This document shows, piece after piece, positions 33,397 through 45,810 of a DNA stretch of 64,000 nt. The stretch's first letter is position 1; the number at the start of each line of letters is the position of its first letter. The notes under the pieces were generated by a model, which saw only the letters and a list, made by a program, of their open reading frames with translations, did no database searches and was not told the origin of the DNA. The DNA lies in the NCBI GenBank assembly GCA_911728435.2, contig OU452205.1:13956260-14020259 (forward strand), written 5' to 3'. The position numbers were made by a program, and so were the translations under genes. The DNA is from Apoderus coryli (taxonomy: Eukaryota; Arthropoda; Insecta; Coleoptera; Attelabidae).

Positions 33397-34640
33397 CTTC
33401 TTCTTCCGCTGCTATCCATTAATGGATGTTTGCGATCACTTCTGACCATTTTTTCTTATCTCTGGTGGTGTGAATTAATTCTCCTGTGGTTCCTATTCCT
33501 GTCCAATGCTTGATGTTTCGGAGCCACGACATCCTCTTTCTGCCCACACCCCTTCTTCCTTCTATTTTTCCTTCTATTATTAATTGTAGGAAATGGTACC
33601 TTTCGTTGCGTATCACATGCCCCAGATACGCTGTTTTCCTGCGCTTTATCGTGTCCAGCAATTCGCGTTCTCTTCCTATCGTCCTCAAAATTTCCTCGTT
33701 GGTCTTTCTTGCTGTACATGGGACTTTCAGGATTCTTCGATAGATCCACATTTCAAATGCTTCTAGCCTATTCATTGTGCTAACCTTCACTGTCCAGCCT
33801 TCCATACCATACAACAGTACGGACCATACATAACACTTTGTGAATCTTATTCTGAGATTGAGGTCAAAGTCGGAGTTCATAAAGACGTTTTTGAATCTCA
33901 TGAATGAGCTCCTCGCTTTTTCTATCCTGTACCTGATTTCCGCATCTGAAGACCAGTCTTCACATATCCAAGTCCCCAGATAGTTAAACTTTTTAACTCG
34001 TTCTATGTCTTCACTATCGTATGTAAGTTCCGCATTCCGGAACTCATCCAATTTGCGGCTGATTACTAGAAATTTTGTCTTTTTTATGTTGATGTTGATT
34101 CCCATGCGTCGGCCGTGCATTCCAACCATGTCCAGGAGTCTTTGGAGGTCATTCATATTGTCTGCTATCAGGACTGTGTCGTCTGCATACCGTATATTGT
34201 TGATCCATGTGCCATTTACTTTGATGCCTAATTGTTGTCCTTCGAGAGCTTCCTGGAAGATATTTTCAGAGTAACTGTTAAACAGAAGTGGGGAGAGGAC
34301 ACATCCCTGTCTTACACCTCTAAGGATTTTCTGTGCTTTCGTAACTTCGCTGTCAGATCTAACTGCCACTGATTGGTTCCAGTACAAGCTTTCAATACAG
34401 CGTATGTCCTTTTGATCTATGTCAATTCGCCTCAGCATTTGAACGAGTTTGTGATGTTGCACTCTATCAAATGCTTTTTCGTAATCTATGAAACACATCG
34501 CTACATCTTTTCTCTGATCATAACAGTTCTGAACCAACACTTGGGTTGCGACCAGTGCCTCTCTTGTACCGAGACCCCTTCTAAATCCGAATTGAGAGGA
34601 TCCAACAGCGCTTTCGCATTTTGTGGAAATTCTGTAGTGT
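33397..34640 (-). pseudogene. RTE-like LINE pol, 5'-truncated, one long open frame
   Basis: A 373-codon open frame (34540 to 33419), extended upstream to about 34625 by SSQFGFRRGLGTREALVA. Numbered from the ATG: DYEKAFD at 19-25 (RT motif A), GVRQGCVLSPLLF at 75-87 (motif B), RYADDTVLIAD at 117-127 (catalytic YADD), IKKTKFLVI at 152-160, KFNYLGTWI (thumb), and a C-terminal GRRGVGRKRMSWLRNIKHWT block typical of RTE-group proteins. No internal stop. The endonuclease is lost by 5' truncation. The 3' side is very short and ends in GAAGAAGAAGATAG-like repeats, as RTE elements often do. It is inserted at the edge of repeat R3. Confidence 0.9.
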
Positions 34641-35989
34641 AGTGATCATGAAATTAGATATATGTAGATATATTTATGCTCAAATCAGAAATCATCGTAA
34701 CGATGAAAATTTTTAGTAGAAATTAAGTTTTTGCAGTGTGTTTAATTCTGATGTTAATAATAAGTTAAAATGGAATGAAAGTGCTAAAAAAAATAAGTTA
34801 AAAGTTTTTTTCCCACAAAAGGATTGTATAAAAGTTTAAATTCGATGGAGAGTCTTGTATTAAAGTCACTGATTTGAGCATATATACAGGGTGTCTCTAA
34901 AGGTCTGTACAAAATCATACCACAGATTTGTGGGGTCAAAATAAGCCGAATAAACATAACCTAGTCCTACCTTAGTCCAAAATTGATAGGTTTCGGAAAT
35001 ACAGGGTGATAACGTTGAAAATATTTAATATTATGGACATTTTTCAACGAATAATCAACCCTATAATCTATAATCAACCTAATAATCAACCATATTTCAT
35101 CTAATTGCACAAATATATTAATTATACTATATGATTGATTGACATTAAGTTCGTTGCCATAACAACATAAGTGTTTTTTTATCACAGCCCACTATTAACT
35201 TTTTTTAAAATTATTGAATGTTAAATTTACATGGACAGGAAAAACATAGAGACTTCCAGTTTTCACTGTTTTCTTTATTTTTCTAGTGAATACTAATAGT
35301 ACCATTCCATTTGATTTTCCTAAGAAAATTGACAAAATCAGAAACATTGTTGTATAGCTCCATCTAGCGACTGTAGATAACAACTAAATAAAAGCAATAA
35401 TAATTTTTTTGATATTCCCAGACATTACCTTTATACTGAGCCTAATTTTCTTAAAATTGGACTATATATAAGAAAGTTAGATAACTTTTTACAAACCAAC
35501 ATTCTGCGGCTCCTCCAACATTTATTTAAGAAGATAGGGAAACAAGATTTAGATGAAAAAGTTTTAAAATTGTAGTTAGATCATCCTTATTAAGTTTAAC
35601 GCTTACGTAATATAAGCACAGTTAAAATAATAGACAATTACATCACATCGTGTCGGCACGTCTGATATATGTGGGTTCAAAGCAATTCGCCGCGCTTATA
35701 GTTATAGTATAGTATCTTATAGTATATATAGATATAGTATAATATAGCAGCGGACCAGAAATGAGCTAGGAATGCGACGAGTCGATGCCGTATTCAGCGT
35801 CTAGTGACGCTTCTTGTTTATAGTTAATATTCGATGATATAACTGTAGTTTTAAGTAAACAGTGTTTTTCAATTTAGAGTTAGATTTACGCCCTCTACGG
35901 GACATTTTAGGACCTAAAACTATTTTCCAGCGATTTCCCTTGTCCGATTTACAAAAAAAAAATATTCCTAAAACCGTAACATGATTAGT
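34641..35989. other. No gene seen; one solo transposon terminus
   Basis: TACAGGGTGTCTCTAAAGGT at 34885 follows TA and looks like a DNA-transposon left end; a second ACAGGGTGATAACG occurs at about 35003. No right end was found. A TATAG-rich stretch lies at 35698-35748. Confidence 0.5.
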
Positions 35990-37610
35990 TTTCGAGATAG
36001 AGCCGGCTTCCTTTCTTATGTGTTATCTGTACACCGGTATTCAATTCTGTACTTGTACCTGGTAAAGTTCTTGTGGGACAAGAGGTATATCTACTGACTA
36101 GCTTGTTTTCAGTCCATGCTCCTTTAAGAACTGTCCGAGTTGGTAAACCTGCTGCACCATGGTTAACTGATACACTCAAGGTTATTTTAAAAACTAAAAA
36201 CAAAGCATTGGCAGAGTATAAAAGAGATCGCACTGAAGCTAAATGGAATTACTACAAAGGATGCCGGAATTTTATGCTAACTTCCATAAGACGCGAGAAA
36301 ACTGCGTATTTAAATTTATTACAAAACCAGAAAAATGAAAAGCACTTATGGCGTGGATTAAAACAAATGAATATAAAGTTAGGTAAATCCAATTCTCTCC
36401 TCGAAAGTTTCCAGGATATGAGAGAAAATATTTCCGGTGTTCCACAGGGCTCATTTCTAGGACCATTACTATTTTTAATTTACACGTCTGATGCTGCATC
36501 CTCGGTGACTCATTCTGATTCTACGCTGATGATACTCATCTTTTGCATTACTTTGATAATAAAAATGTTCATTTAGCTTCAGCCAAAATCTATCAAGATC
36601 TCAAAGGTATATTTAAATATCCTTTGGCCCCTAAATTGAAAATGAATCCAGGTAAAATTACGGTCATGGTATTTTGCTCAAAAAACCATAGAGCCTCCAT
36701 TGAGTCCAACCTAGATATCAAAATAAATTACACACAATTACCTTTCACAAATCAAGCTAAATATCTGGGCTTGATTTTTTATGTTAATTTAAGGTTTAAG
36801 GAACACTGTAAAAGCTTACTTCAGAGATCTTATGTTCGAATGAAAATGCTTTATGCCAACAGAAATATTCTGGATTATAAAATGACGAAAAAACTTTGCG
36901 AATCACTGATTCTGCCGATATTTTTCTATTGCCATTTAGTATACTAAATCGCACTAAGAATAGGTTGCAAATAGTTCAAAACACTTGCTGCCGATTTATA
37001 AATAATTTGCGAAAATATGATCGTGTTTCTCAAAAAATCTTTGACCTAGGGTGGCTCAAACTACACAATATCGTAAAGCTGCATTACCTCACGTTCACAT
37101 ATAGGCTTCTGAAGCCTTTGTATCCAGTATACTTGCGTGAAAAACTGACATTCAGACTCAATGTTCACAACAGAAATGTGCGAAATGTAAACCTGTTGAC
37201 CATGCCTCAGTATTTGCTTGCATTACTCAAAAGAAGTTTTACATATCAAATAGTAAATTTGTATAATTCATATTATAATTGTTTCAGCTTAAGACCTTTT
37301 AGTTTTAGAAAGAAAATGGAAGATATGTTACAATCGGAAGATATTTAAGTTTTGAAATCGAGTGATTTGATTCTCTGATGCATATTTTTTCTTTTATTTT
37401 TTATTTTTGTTTTCTAAGTGTATCGCATCAATTTATTATTATTATTTTTCATTTTGTTATATTTAGAAATTTAATTTATTTGTAAAGTCATCTTGAAGGT
37501 TAAGTGTTAAAGAATAGCTTATTAGCTAAACTTCGCCTTCCTGATGATTTGATGTATAATGTATTTATACATTTTTAATAAAGACGTTTATTATTATTAT
37601 TATTATATTT
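35990..37610 (+). pseudogene. LINE pol relic (Jockey/CR1-like) with internal RT deletion and 3' tail
   Basis: The first part, SVHAPLRTVRVGKPAAPWLT, KNKALAEYKRDRTEAKWNYY, is the end of the endonuclease and the linker before RT. The frame then jumps at about 36430 to SGVPQGSFLGPLLFLIYTSD (RT motif B), so RT fingers and motif A are deleted. The YADD region is frame-shifted and unreadable (36520-36545). Then AKYLGLIFYVNLRFKEHCKS (thumb), YANRNILDYKMTKKLCESLI, NTCCRFINNLRKYDRVSQKI and a C-terminal tail to 37348. The 3' end is AATAAAGACG followed by TTATTATTATTATTATTA (37577-37606). Confidence 0.9.
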
Positions 37611-38762
37611 ATATAAAACTGGACGAATCGCTGATAAAAAGGGGTCGACTTTAATTTGGAAATCCAGAACAAATATTTTGTTTCTTTCGAAAGAAGAGCG
37701 ATTTTTTTTCCACTATCCCAACTCTGTGTGAAGTAGGTATACAAGTATAAAATTACAACAAGGCAAAACTTCTATTTTAGACTCACTTGAGTCATATTGG
37801 ATAAAAATTAAATAAAAATAAAATTTGGAAGGATTAACCATCTGATTCCATTCAAAATCGCACTGTATATGAAATATGAACTGCTTCTGCAGACTTTCAA
37901 TTTTTAGTATTGTTTTTTTAATTTAATTGACACTGACACTCTGAAATACTTCTATAATTGTATTATTTATTAACCTCTTGATATTCATTTCGGGCCATAA
38001 TCATCAAACTTAATCAATTTTCTGATTCAGAAATGAAATCTCTCTCCAAAGTCGTCTCTATTAGTATAGTATACTTACTCTACTTATTGATTAAATTTTA
38101 CACTAGTTGCAAATCTTTTTGGAAGGAATGAAAACCCTAATTCATTATATTACACGAGCCAATGTAATGAAATGTTTACAAATGTTATATGATCTCTTCC
38201 ACCCTGTATACCATGTAATGTAATAAAATCAGCCCTTGTCAACAGCATAAGTAAAAAAAGCAAACTATCCAGGTAGAATCACTATAATACTTATCCTCAT
38301 CACATTAAGGATTTCCTTACGTCTTCTAATAACCCCCCGTTGTCGCTACTGTACACATAAAATCTAAACTATTTTCTTGCCAAGTTTAGTGAGTGACACT
38401 TTGACAATAACAACACCCTTACTATTGCTTATTCAAAGCCAGTTTTTTTGTTGTAGAATGTCTAAAAAGTCCCTTACAGTCGCCCAGAACTACTCGTCAA
38501 ATACTTTGAAATTGGTCATGATCTAAACTTTGTTTGGATGATTCATTTTATAGGTACATGTTTGAAAGTGATACATTTGAAGTTTGTTCACTATAATAGG
38601 GCGATGTTTGTCGTTGCTATTAAATAGTGAAAAGTAGGTACCGACAAAGCTAAATTTAGCATTATATTGTATTTGATATGTCTATTGTGTGAGAAATAAT
38701 GCATATTTGTAAATTGACACTTCAATAAAATTTAGAAAAACAGATAATAATAACAGTGTATA
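37611..38762. other. No gene seen
   Basis: AT-rich. CCACCCTGTATACC at about 38200 resembles a solo transposon end. Confidence 0.5.
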
Positions 38763-40813
38763 TACAGGGTTATTCACGCCATACGACACGAAAGAGTGTG
38801 GCTACACTAATTAATTTCCTAAAAGTTTTATTCATGGGTTCGATATTAATGATTTATGGCTACTTTTTAAAAATATTGTCAACTTATACAGGGTGTCCCA
38901 AATATAAGAAATGAACCATAGTTGTGTTTTTTAAATGGAATACCCTGTATATGAATATATTTTTAGATTCCCCGTTCAAAATAAACCTAACTTTTAGTAA
39001 AGTACGTATATCTCACCTAAACCTGATAGTTTCTTAAATATTTAAATTTTTATAAAAATATAGACCTAATTTGAATGAAAAACTTCACACCTATTCGTTT
39101 GTTCTTTTTAAACCAGCCTAGACTGATAAATATGAACGTAAAGTTTAATTCTAAATAACTTGTTTATTTCAAATGGAACCCCTGGTATATGAGGTCAAAA
39201 TTAGATGCACAAAGTAATTATCTGTCAAATATTTTAGTACTTTCCTAGGGATAACTCTTGACGTTTTCGTGGAAAATGCACATATTTTTGAACCTGTTAA
39301 TTTCATGTAGATCACCCTGTATTTGATGATGATGACATTAATTATCTATTAATCACTATAAGGTTTTCCTATAGATATGTATATTTTTAATTTTGCATGG
39401 AAAAAGCACATATTGGTAGTAATAGGAATAATTTTTCAAAAATATAATATTTGTCAAGTCAGCCATGAGAATTTGACAAACCATATATATAAACAATAAC
39501 CTAATAAAATAAATACATTTTTAACTTAAGTTAAATAAGAAGATATACATATATACTAATAAATTTTATAATAAATGTTCAAAATGATTGGACTCTAGGC
39601 ACATTTGAATCCTTTTCTTAAATCCTTCAACAACGTTAACCTGGTGTAACGCTTCTAAACGCTTCGTTTATTTGCTCCTTCATCTCCTCTATTCAAAAAG
39701 TTTTCATTTTCGGTGATTTTGTTCTTGCCCATGTACAAAATTCAACACAATTTAAAATCAATATTGAACAGTTCTTGATGCAGTTGCACTGTGTTTGGGT
39801 GGTATCTTTCGTTAAACTGCCTTAACAGTCTCTCGAAGGCCGCTTTTTTGGGATGCTTTTGCGCCGGGCACCTTTGAGCGTAAACTCGCGATGCCAGTAA
39901 AGCGTTTTTGGACCAATCTCCCAGAATAAAAATCATGTATATTCTTTCTCCTTTGGAATAGGTTCGCATTTTTGATTAATTGAAGGTAAGACTATTTGAC
40001 AGTAAATATCAAATTAAAAAAATGTATTCTGTCTTCTCAAATTCTCATGGCTGCCTATTATTACCAATATGTGTGCCTCTTCCATGCAAAATTAAAGATA
40101 CTTATACATATCTATAGGAAAACTTTACTATAACTTTAATTTTTGCATCATCAAATACATGGTGGTCTACAAGAAATTAAGAGATTAAATTAAATTAAAA
40201 ATTCGCCTAATATTTTCAATATGTGCATTTTCCACGAAAACGTCAAGAGTTATCCACAGGAAAGTATTATAATATTTGACAGATAATTACTTTGTGCATC
40301 TAATTTTGACCTCATATACCGGGTGTTCCATTTGAAATAAACAAGTTATTTAGAATTAGACTTTACGTTCATATATCTTATATTATTGGACACCCCGTAT
40401 TTAGTATTGAGGGTTTTTTTATATTTGGCGGAAGAAATGATGAGTGGGTATATTTATCAGCCCAGACTGGCTTAAAAAGAACAAAAGAATAGGTGTGAAT
40501 TTTTTCATTCAAATTATGTCTATATTTTTATAAAAATTTAAATATTTGAAAAACTGTCAGGTTTAGGTGAGATATACTTTAATGAAAGTTAGGTTTATTT
40601 TGAACGGGGAATCTAAAAATATATTCATATACAGGATATACCATTTAAAAAAAAACAACTATGTTTAATTTCTTATATTTGGGACATCCTGTACAGATTC
40701 ACAATATTTTTAAAATGTAGCCATGAATCATTTTTATCGAACCCATAAAACTTTTACGAAATTAAATAGTTTAGCCACACTATTCCGTGTCGTATGGCGT
40801 GAATAGCCTTGCA
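38763..40813. mobile_element. Long-arm Tc1/mariner-type transposon, mostly inverted repeat
   Basis: Ends TACAGGGTTATTCACGCCAT (38763) and, in reverse complement, TGCAAGGCTATTCACGCCAT (to 40813), with TA on both sides. Matching continues inward for about 720 bases: left arm to about 39480, right arm from about 40030. Matching landmarks run from the tip inward: ATTCCCCGTTCAAAATAAAC, GTGAGATATAC, AACAAGTTATTTAGAATTA, ACGTCAAGAGTTATCC, TATACATATCTATAGGAAAA, CTCATGGCTG. Only about 550 bases of interior remain. The right arm carries about 80 extra bases (40376-40457). Confidence 0.9.
39566..39969 (-). pseudogene. Internally deleted Tc1/mariner transposase (N- and C-termini only)
   Basis: From ATG at 39969: MIFILGDWSKNALLASRVYA, QRCPAQKHPKKAAFERLLRQ, FNERYHPN, which is the first helix-turn-helix of this transposase type (G-x-x-x-K-N-A-x-x-A-S-R-x-Y-A-x-R). 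The frame stops at 39742. On the same strand, after a shift, EEMKEQINEAFRSVTPG and VNVVEGFKKRIQMCLESNHF then EHLL-stop form the usual C-terminal tail. All catalytic blocks are missing, as in the 15.4 kb element. Confidence 0.8.
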
Positions 40814-40961
40814 TAGTATGAAGCAACTTTTTGATAGAAAGTAATTTAAGGATTTTAATCTCCATATATAGATACGAAGATATCTGCGGAACACGTTCAT
40901 TAAAAGTTTTCGGGACAGTTGTTTGTTTTTTAATTTCCAACATAACTAAAAGTGTTGTTAC

Positions 40962-41283
40962 CTTATGTAACAAGCAATTCATAAATAAAGCCTCCCGCCA
41001 GGGAATTCGGGCGTATCTGGTGCTGGCAATAGGATTTAATGGAGTTGTTACTCCTTGTCCGGCCATCGTTTGTGAACTGTGTTTCACCGGGCATTTTGCC
41101 TGCTCACACTAGCTGTCGCCAAAACATCTTGTTGTCAGTCATCTCTCGTGCTAGTATAAGCTCTTCGTAAATGTTGGAAATTTGGGTCACACTGCCCGCC
41201 GATGACCACTGATGAGTTGTGGATCAACGAAACGGCCCGTCTGGTGAAAGCATGGTAGTGTGAAACAAATTTCCAACAATTCA
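40962..41283 (+). repeat. Dispersed repeat R1, copy d (most complete)
   Basis: Starts near TTATGTAACAAGCAATTC and ends near GTGAAACAAATTTCCAAC. Inside are GAATTCGGGCGTATCTGG, CATCGTTTGTGAACTGTGTT, GCTCACACTAGCTGTCGCC, CTCTCGTGCTAGTATAAGCT, GATCAACGAAACGGCCCGTC. No frame or pol III box is evident. Because the two ends are complementary (TTATGTAACAAG versus CTTGTTACAT in copy a), a foldback or tandem origin is possible. Confidence 0.75.
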
Positions 41284-41339
41284 ACTGTATGTCTACCATG
41301 AGCATCTAAGGAAAATGTTTATTTTGATTAAGCTCCTTC

Positions 41340-42330
41340 TAAAAAGAATCAATCTACTGTTGACTAGATATTAGTTTATCTACTTCATTAATACGAGATT
41401 GCGCACCAACGAAATTAGTGCCGTAATCAGAAAACATCTTAGCTACATTGCCACGACGAGATAAGAATCTTTTGAAGGTAGCAAGGAAACAGTCAGTTGA
41501 AAAAGAAGAAGCTAGTTCCAAATAGACAAAAGCCTTTTGCTTGCTTTACTCTTGATAAAAGTAAATCAGCCATCCAAGGGAACGTTGGATTTTGGTTAAA
41601 ACAATGATTATTAAATTTCCAAATTAGATGGTGAATGGCAGACAAAATCCAGTGTTTTTTGGGACAGATTGGACTGGAGTAAAAGCTGACCAATACAATG
41701 TTTCGTGATAATACTTAATCAAATGTATAAGTGGATCGCACTTAGGCAGCAAAGTAGGACAACGATGATCGTAATCAATTTCTGAATATATCAGCCTTCC
41801 GCCTGCACGAATAATTCCATTTTCTATAAAAGGATTATGAGGACGAAGTTTGAATTTCTATGGACATTTCTTACGAAGTAGGGAATAATCATCGGAGAAG
41901 TGATTAGATTAGTGCTTTAATTAAGTAGAATTCGGATTTATTCTAAGACATGGTATCTATTAAAGATTTTTTAGGAAGAAAATAGTTTAATAATTTGGTC
42001 CACGACGAACATTACTTCAATAATATATATATACAGGGACTTGATTTCCATCTATAATCAGTTTAATTGGTTCAATAGGCCAAAAAGATAAATTTTGGTC
42101 TAACCAAGAAGGAACTTGAAACCAAATAGGGTGGTTTAACAAGCATTTAAGGGAATACCCCATATACTAGCACAATCTACAACGTTTTCAAAACCAGACA
42201 CAAAATACCCGTGGCCTGGTGATAACTTCTGATGAATATTATCCCTAGAATACGGGTCACTCGTAAATTTTACAACACTTAAACCTTTACGTCTAGTATT
42301 CAGCACGACAGTGTCTTATTTGGTTGTGTT
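41340..42330 (-). pseudogene. BEL/Pao LTR-retrotransposon pol relic (RNase H end to integrase)
   Basis: On the minus strand from 42330: a damaged frame with QVPSWLDQNLSFWP (the linker between RNase H and integrase in BEL/Pao pol), then NPFIENGIIRAGGRL, HRCPTLLPKCDPLIHLIKYY (N-terminal zinc-binding region of integrase), a shift, QKHWILSAIHHLIWKFNNHC, and LELASSFSTDCFLATFKRFL, FSDYGTNFVGAQ (integrase core with the F-S-D-x-G-T-N-F motif containing its second catalytic Asp). The last Glu region and the 3' LTR are not seen; the 3' side is cut near repeat R1. Several frameshifts. No LTR could be recognised within the window. Confidence 0.8.
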
Positions 42331-44423
42331 GAATTTAGTCTGTATAACAAAATTCTGATATTTGTTTCGACAATTTTACGAAAGTCCCTTATTTAGATTA
42401 TTGAGTTTATTTTTGAGATTTATAAATATATAAATTGAAGGTAAGGCATTAATTTATCCTAGATATTTTTTATTTGAATTTATTTTTTACACAAAAGCCT
42501 TTGTCTGGGCAACAGTTTAAGATTGATTTAAGCATCTGCTTTTCCAAACCACAGATATAAATGCGTTACTTTACGGCAAAATCTTCATCAAGTTATAGCT
42601 TAAATTCTAAAGATATCGGTTGAAGATGCTTCAAACAACTCCAAGGAAAAGATGAGAAAATCTTGTTTTTACTGCCCGAGCCAAACATGGCGCATGACCA
42701 CCAACTATTGTAAGGATTCTAAATAAGCAATTTGTGGAGTGCACCAAGGAAATATTTGTACATGTTCCGAAAATTGATATAAATTGTTTACGTTAATTAA
42801 ATTATGAATGAATGAATTTGGCCGAAACAATCCAATGTATCCAATTTGGTATATATATATACATTGGATTATTTCGACCTCTGTATGGTGATGGATATTG
42901 TAGATGGGCAACGATTATGGTACTCTGACGATCTCATAATAAGAGCGAAACGCATTCGTCAGTATCTATCGACCCATGCCTCGGTCTGGTTCTACTGAAT
43001 TAGACTGAGGCCCTGCTAAATTAAACAAAATCCCTTGTGTAAGTAATACCAGCAATCTTGTCCGCTATGCCACAAAATTATTTTCTTTTTATTATATTTA
43101 CGGGACAAATTCATATTCTATTATTTATTTTGTTTTTGTTCTAGATAGGTTAGGTACACGGTACAGATTAGTGGCTAATAAATAGTGTATTCGATTCGTA
43201 AACATACTAATAATGTAATAAAATTAATTTGTTGTTTGTTTATTGTGGCTTTAGTAAATTAAATTTCGAACAAAAATTGGAAATCAAGACGCGCGGCAGA
43301 CCTACGTCGACTATAAAATGATCAGTGCAGACTGGGGTAAGGCAAAAGAGGGTTTTACTAACTCACTATGAACAAAATCCATGGTTAACGGGAACCAGAT
43401 AAGAAATAGATTGTTTTGTTGGTACTGTTGATTATTTTCCACTGAAACTTCTATTTGGGTTACGATGATATCACAAATCTAGTAAGATGCATTGAAATTC
43501 ATTTAAAAAGTCAGGAACATATATCATCGAACATAATATTCAAATTTTTTGGTTAACAAAATTACCAGAGTGCGGCTAACTGCTTATAAACAAGAAATTG
43601 AGAATCATAACGAAAAAGTTAAATATAATCGGGATAGTACGTCCTTGGTGGTGGAGAAATTTGTCTAGGTAATTTTAGCCTCCCTAGTTAAATGAGTTGC
43701 GAGCTGCCAATGCCCTACCCCTTACTGCATGATTTCTGATTGTATTGACACGTTCACTAAAGTTATTCTGAACTGAGCAATTTTAATTATACGGTAAGAG
43801 CACTTTTCGAAAATCCGAGTACTTGAATTTGAAAATATTCAATCTATAAACAGCTCGTCAAAAATTATGTACTTTTATCTAAACGCTATAGACCACCCGG
43901 TACTATTACAGCAAAAAAAGGGGGATAATATAATATACGGTTGAGCATTTCTAAAATTAAATTTAACACACCTCGCTAACGTTTTATTCCATTTCGATAA
44001 GTTTAAACTTGTGCATTTAACAAAATAATAACAATAATAAATGACGAAAAAAGGCAACAACCCTTTCTGCACTGCCGCGTTATTGTGCCGACTCAATGTT
44101 TCGGAAAAATCACACGGTCTTTAATTATGTTGTAACAAAACACAATAAAAATGTACAAAAGAAAAGAATGGAAGAATTTTATTAGTATTATGTTTGGTTA
44201 GATGGTACCTCCCAGTGAGCGAGAGTTAATATAATTGATTTTTCTTTTTAAATAAGCAATTTTAATTTAAACCAATATTAGTTTGCACCAAATTAATTAA
44301 TACGTAATAAAGATCATGAATATATCAAAAATTTGTGTTTGAAAATAATTAAAAAATAAGGATAGCATCACCATACCATAGCCATACTCTAAAAACGTAT
44401 CGACAGTTGTGATTTGGTTATTC
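42331..44423. other. No gene seen
   Basis: AT-rich. Small inverted repeats lie at 42830-42868 (AATCCAATGTAT ... ATACATTGGATT) and 42973-43007 (GCCTCGGTCT ... AGACTGAGGC). A short frame near 43560-43670 (NEKVKYNRDSTSLVVEKFV) looks protein-like but is unassigned. The stretch might hold upstream parts of the BEL/Pao element that are no longer readable. Confidence 0.4.
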
Positions 44424-44596
44424 TACAGGGTGGTCCGGTTTCAAAAGCGAAAATTTAGAGGCCGATAGAGAACCTCAACATAATACCAGTTTGTATTATA
44501 AATTATATTTGAAAACTACTTTGTTACAAAGATGGGTGTCAACATTTTTATCAAAAATGACACATTTATTAATATATTTAATATTACTATAGATAT
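44424..44596 (+). repeat. Left part of a dispersed repeat, interrupted by a LINE
   Basis: Begins TACAGGGTGGTCCGGTTTCA. The inner part (GTTACAAAGATGGGTGTCAA, then TATAGATAT) matches 54637-54720. The same repeat resumes after the LINE at 45811 with ATTTAAATGAAATTTGGC. Confidence 0.75.
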
Positions 44597-45810
44597 AAAT
44601 TAGTTAGAACAAATTCAGGAACGTCTCAAATTGCCTCTGTCAAATCTGGAGTACCGCAAGTTGCAATTCTGGCGCCAATTTTGTTTTTAATATATACCAT
44701 TGATATTGCAAGGTGCGTTACATATTCAACTGTATACTCATACGCAGACGACATACCGATTTTGCATGATTTTGAACCAAATGATTATGATGAAGCTAAT
44801 TATAATATAAATGAGGATCTACAACAATTAAGTTCATACTGTAATAATCATAATATGACAATAAATGCAGACAAAACTAAGGTATTACTGTATGCACCGA
44901 AAATTCTCTATCAAGATCTGAAAATGTATTTGCATGTCGATATAAACGATCTTAACATCCCTTTGTCTGATGAAGCCAAAAATTTAGGAATTGTCTTTGA
45001 TACAGATATGAGATTCCATAAACATGTAAATGTTATTATTCAAAAGACATTTGCGTGCTTTAAAACACTATTTGCCAATAGGTACATTTTGAATTTTAAA
45101 GTAAGGAAAAAATTGTGTGAAAGTATAATTACACCGATGGTCGCATATGGTATAATAATGTACTATCCTTGTTTAGACTTTCTACATAAACAGAAACTGC
45201 AAAGGATCTTAAACAAGTCTTGTACAGATATCCCAAAAATACGCAGAATTGGAATGGCTCAATATTGAGAATTTGTATAAATACTTCTTAGTATGCTTTG
45301 TTCACCGTCTTATTAACAAAAACATTCCGGAATACTTAACAAAAAAACTACTCTCTAGGTCCCAAATGTACAGCGTAGTCGACGATATACTGACAGTTTT
45401 CATATTCCTACCACCACACTTTTCCGAAGGTCATTTACCTATAATGCTCTAGAATTATATAACACTCTAGATTCCACAATGAAAATGCTTAAGATTTCTA
45501 AATTAATTAATAATTTGCTTACAAGTCAGATACAATTGTAAATTTTCCCTGCACTTTTAATCTTTCTTATAATTGTCATAAAAAATGTTTAAATATTTGT
45601 AGTATAGTATACTTGTGTAAGTATTTAGTTTTAGTTATAGACTATTGTTTTTTTTTATGGAATACTGTTTTTTTTTTGGTTAAGTATTAAAATAGCACAT
45701 CTAATTGCTAGACTTCGCCCTTTGATTGGCTAAGTATTAAGAATTATTTTATAAGTTATTTATGTCCTATATTGCATACTTTTCCAATGAATAAAGACCA
45801 TTATTATTAT
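44597..45810 (+). pseudogene. LINE pol relic (Jockey/CR1-like), 5'-truncated in RT
   Basis: Starts inside RT with SVKSGVPQVAILAPILFLIY (motif B; the usual Q-G is altered to Q-V), then VYSYADDIPILHDF (catalytic YADD intact), NNHNMTINADKTKVLLY, AKNLGIVFDTDMRFHKHVNV (thumb), ANRYILNFKVRKKLCESIIT. A frameshift near 45250 leads to EWLNIENLYKYFLVCFVHRL and a decayed tail. The 3' end is AATAAAGACCATTATTATTA (45790-45809). It closely resembles the 36-37.6 kb LINE in layout and tail. Confidence 0.9.

Noticed and set aside
33486..34274. Plus-strand ORFs opposite the RTE-like LINE
   Set aside because: They are antisense shadows of the well-supported 373-codon RT frame.
42960..43010. LTR of the BEL/Pao element
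   Set aside because: Only a short hairpin is seen; no direct-repeat partner, primer binding site or polypurine tract could be identified.
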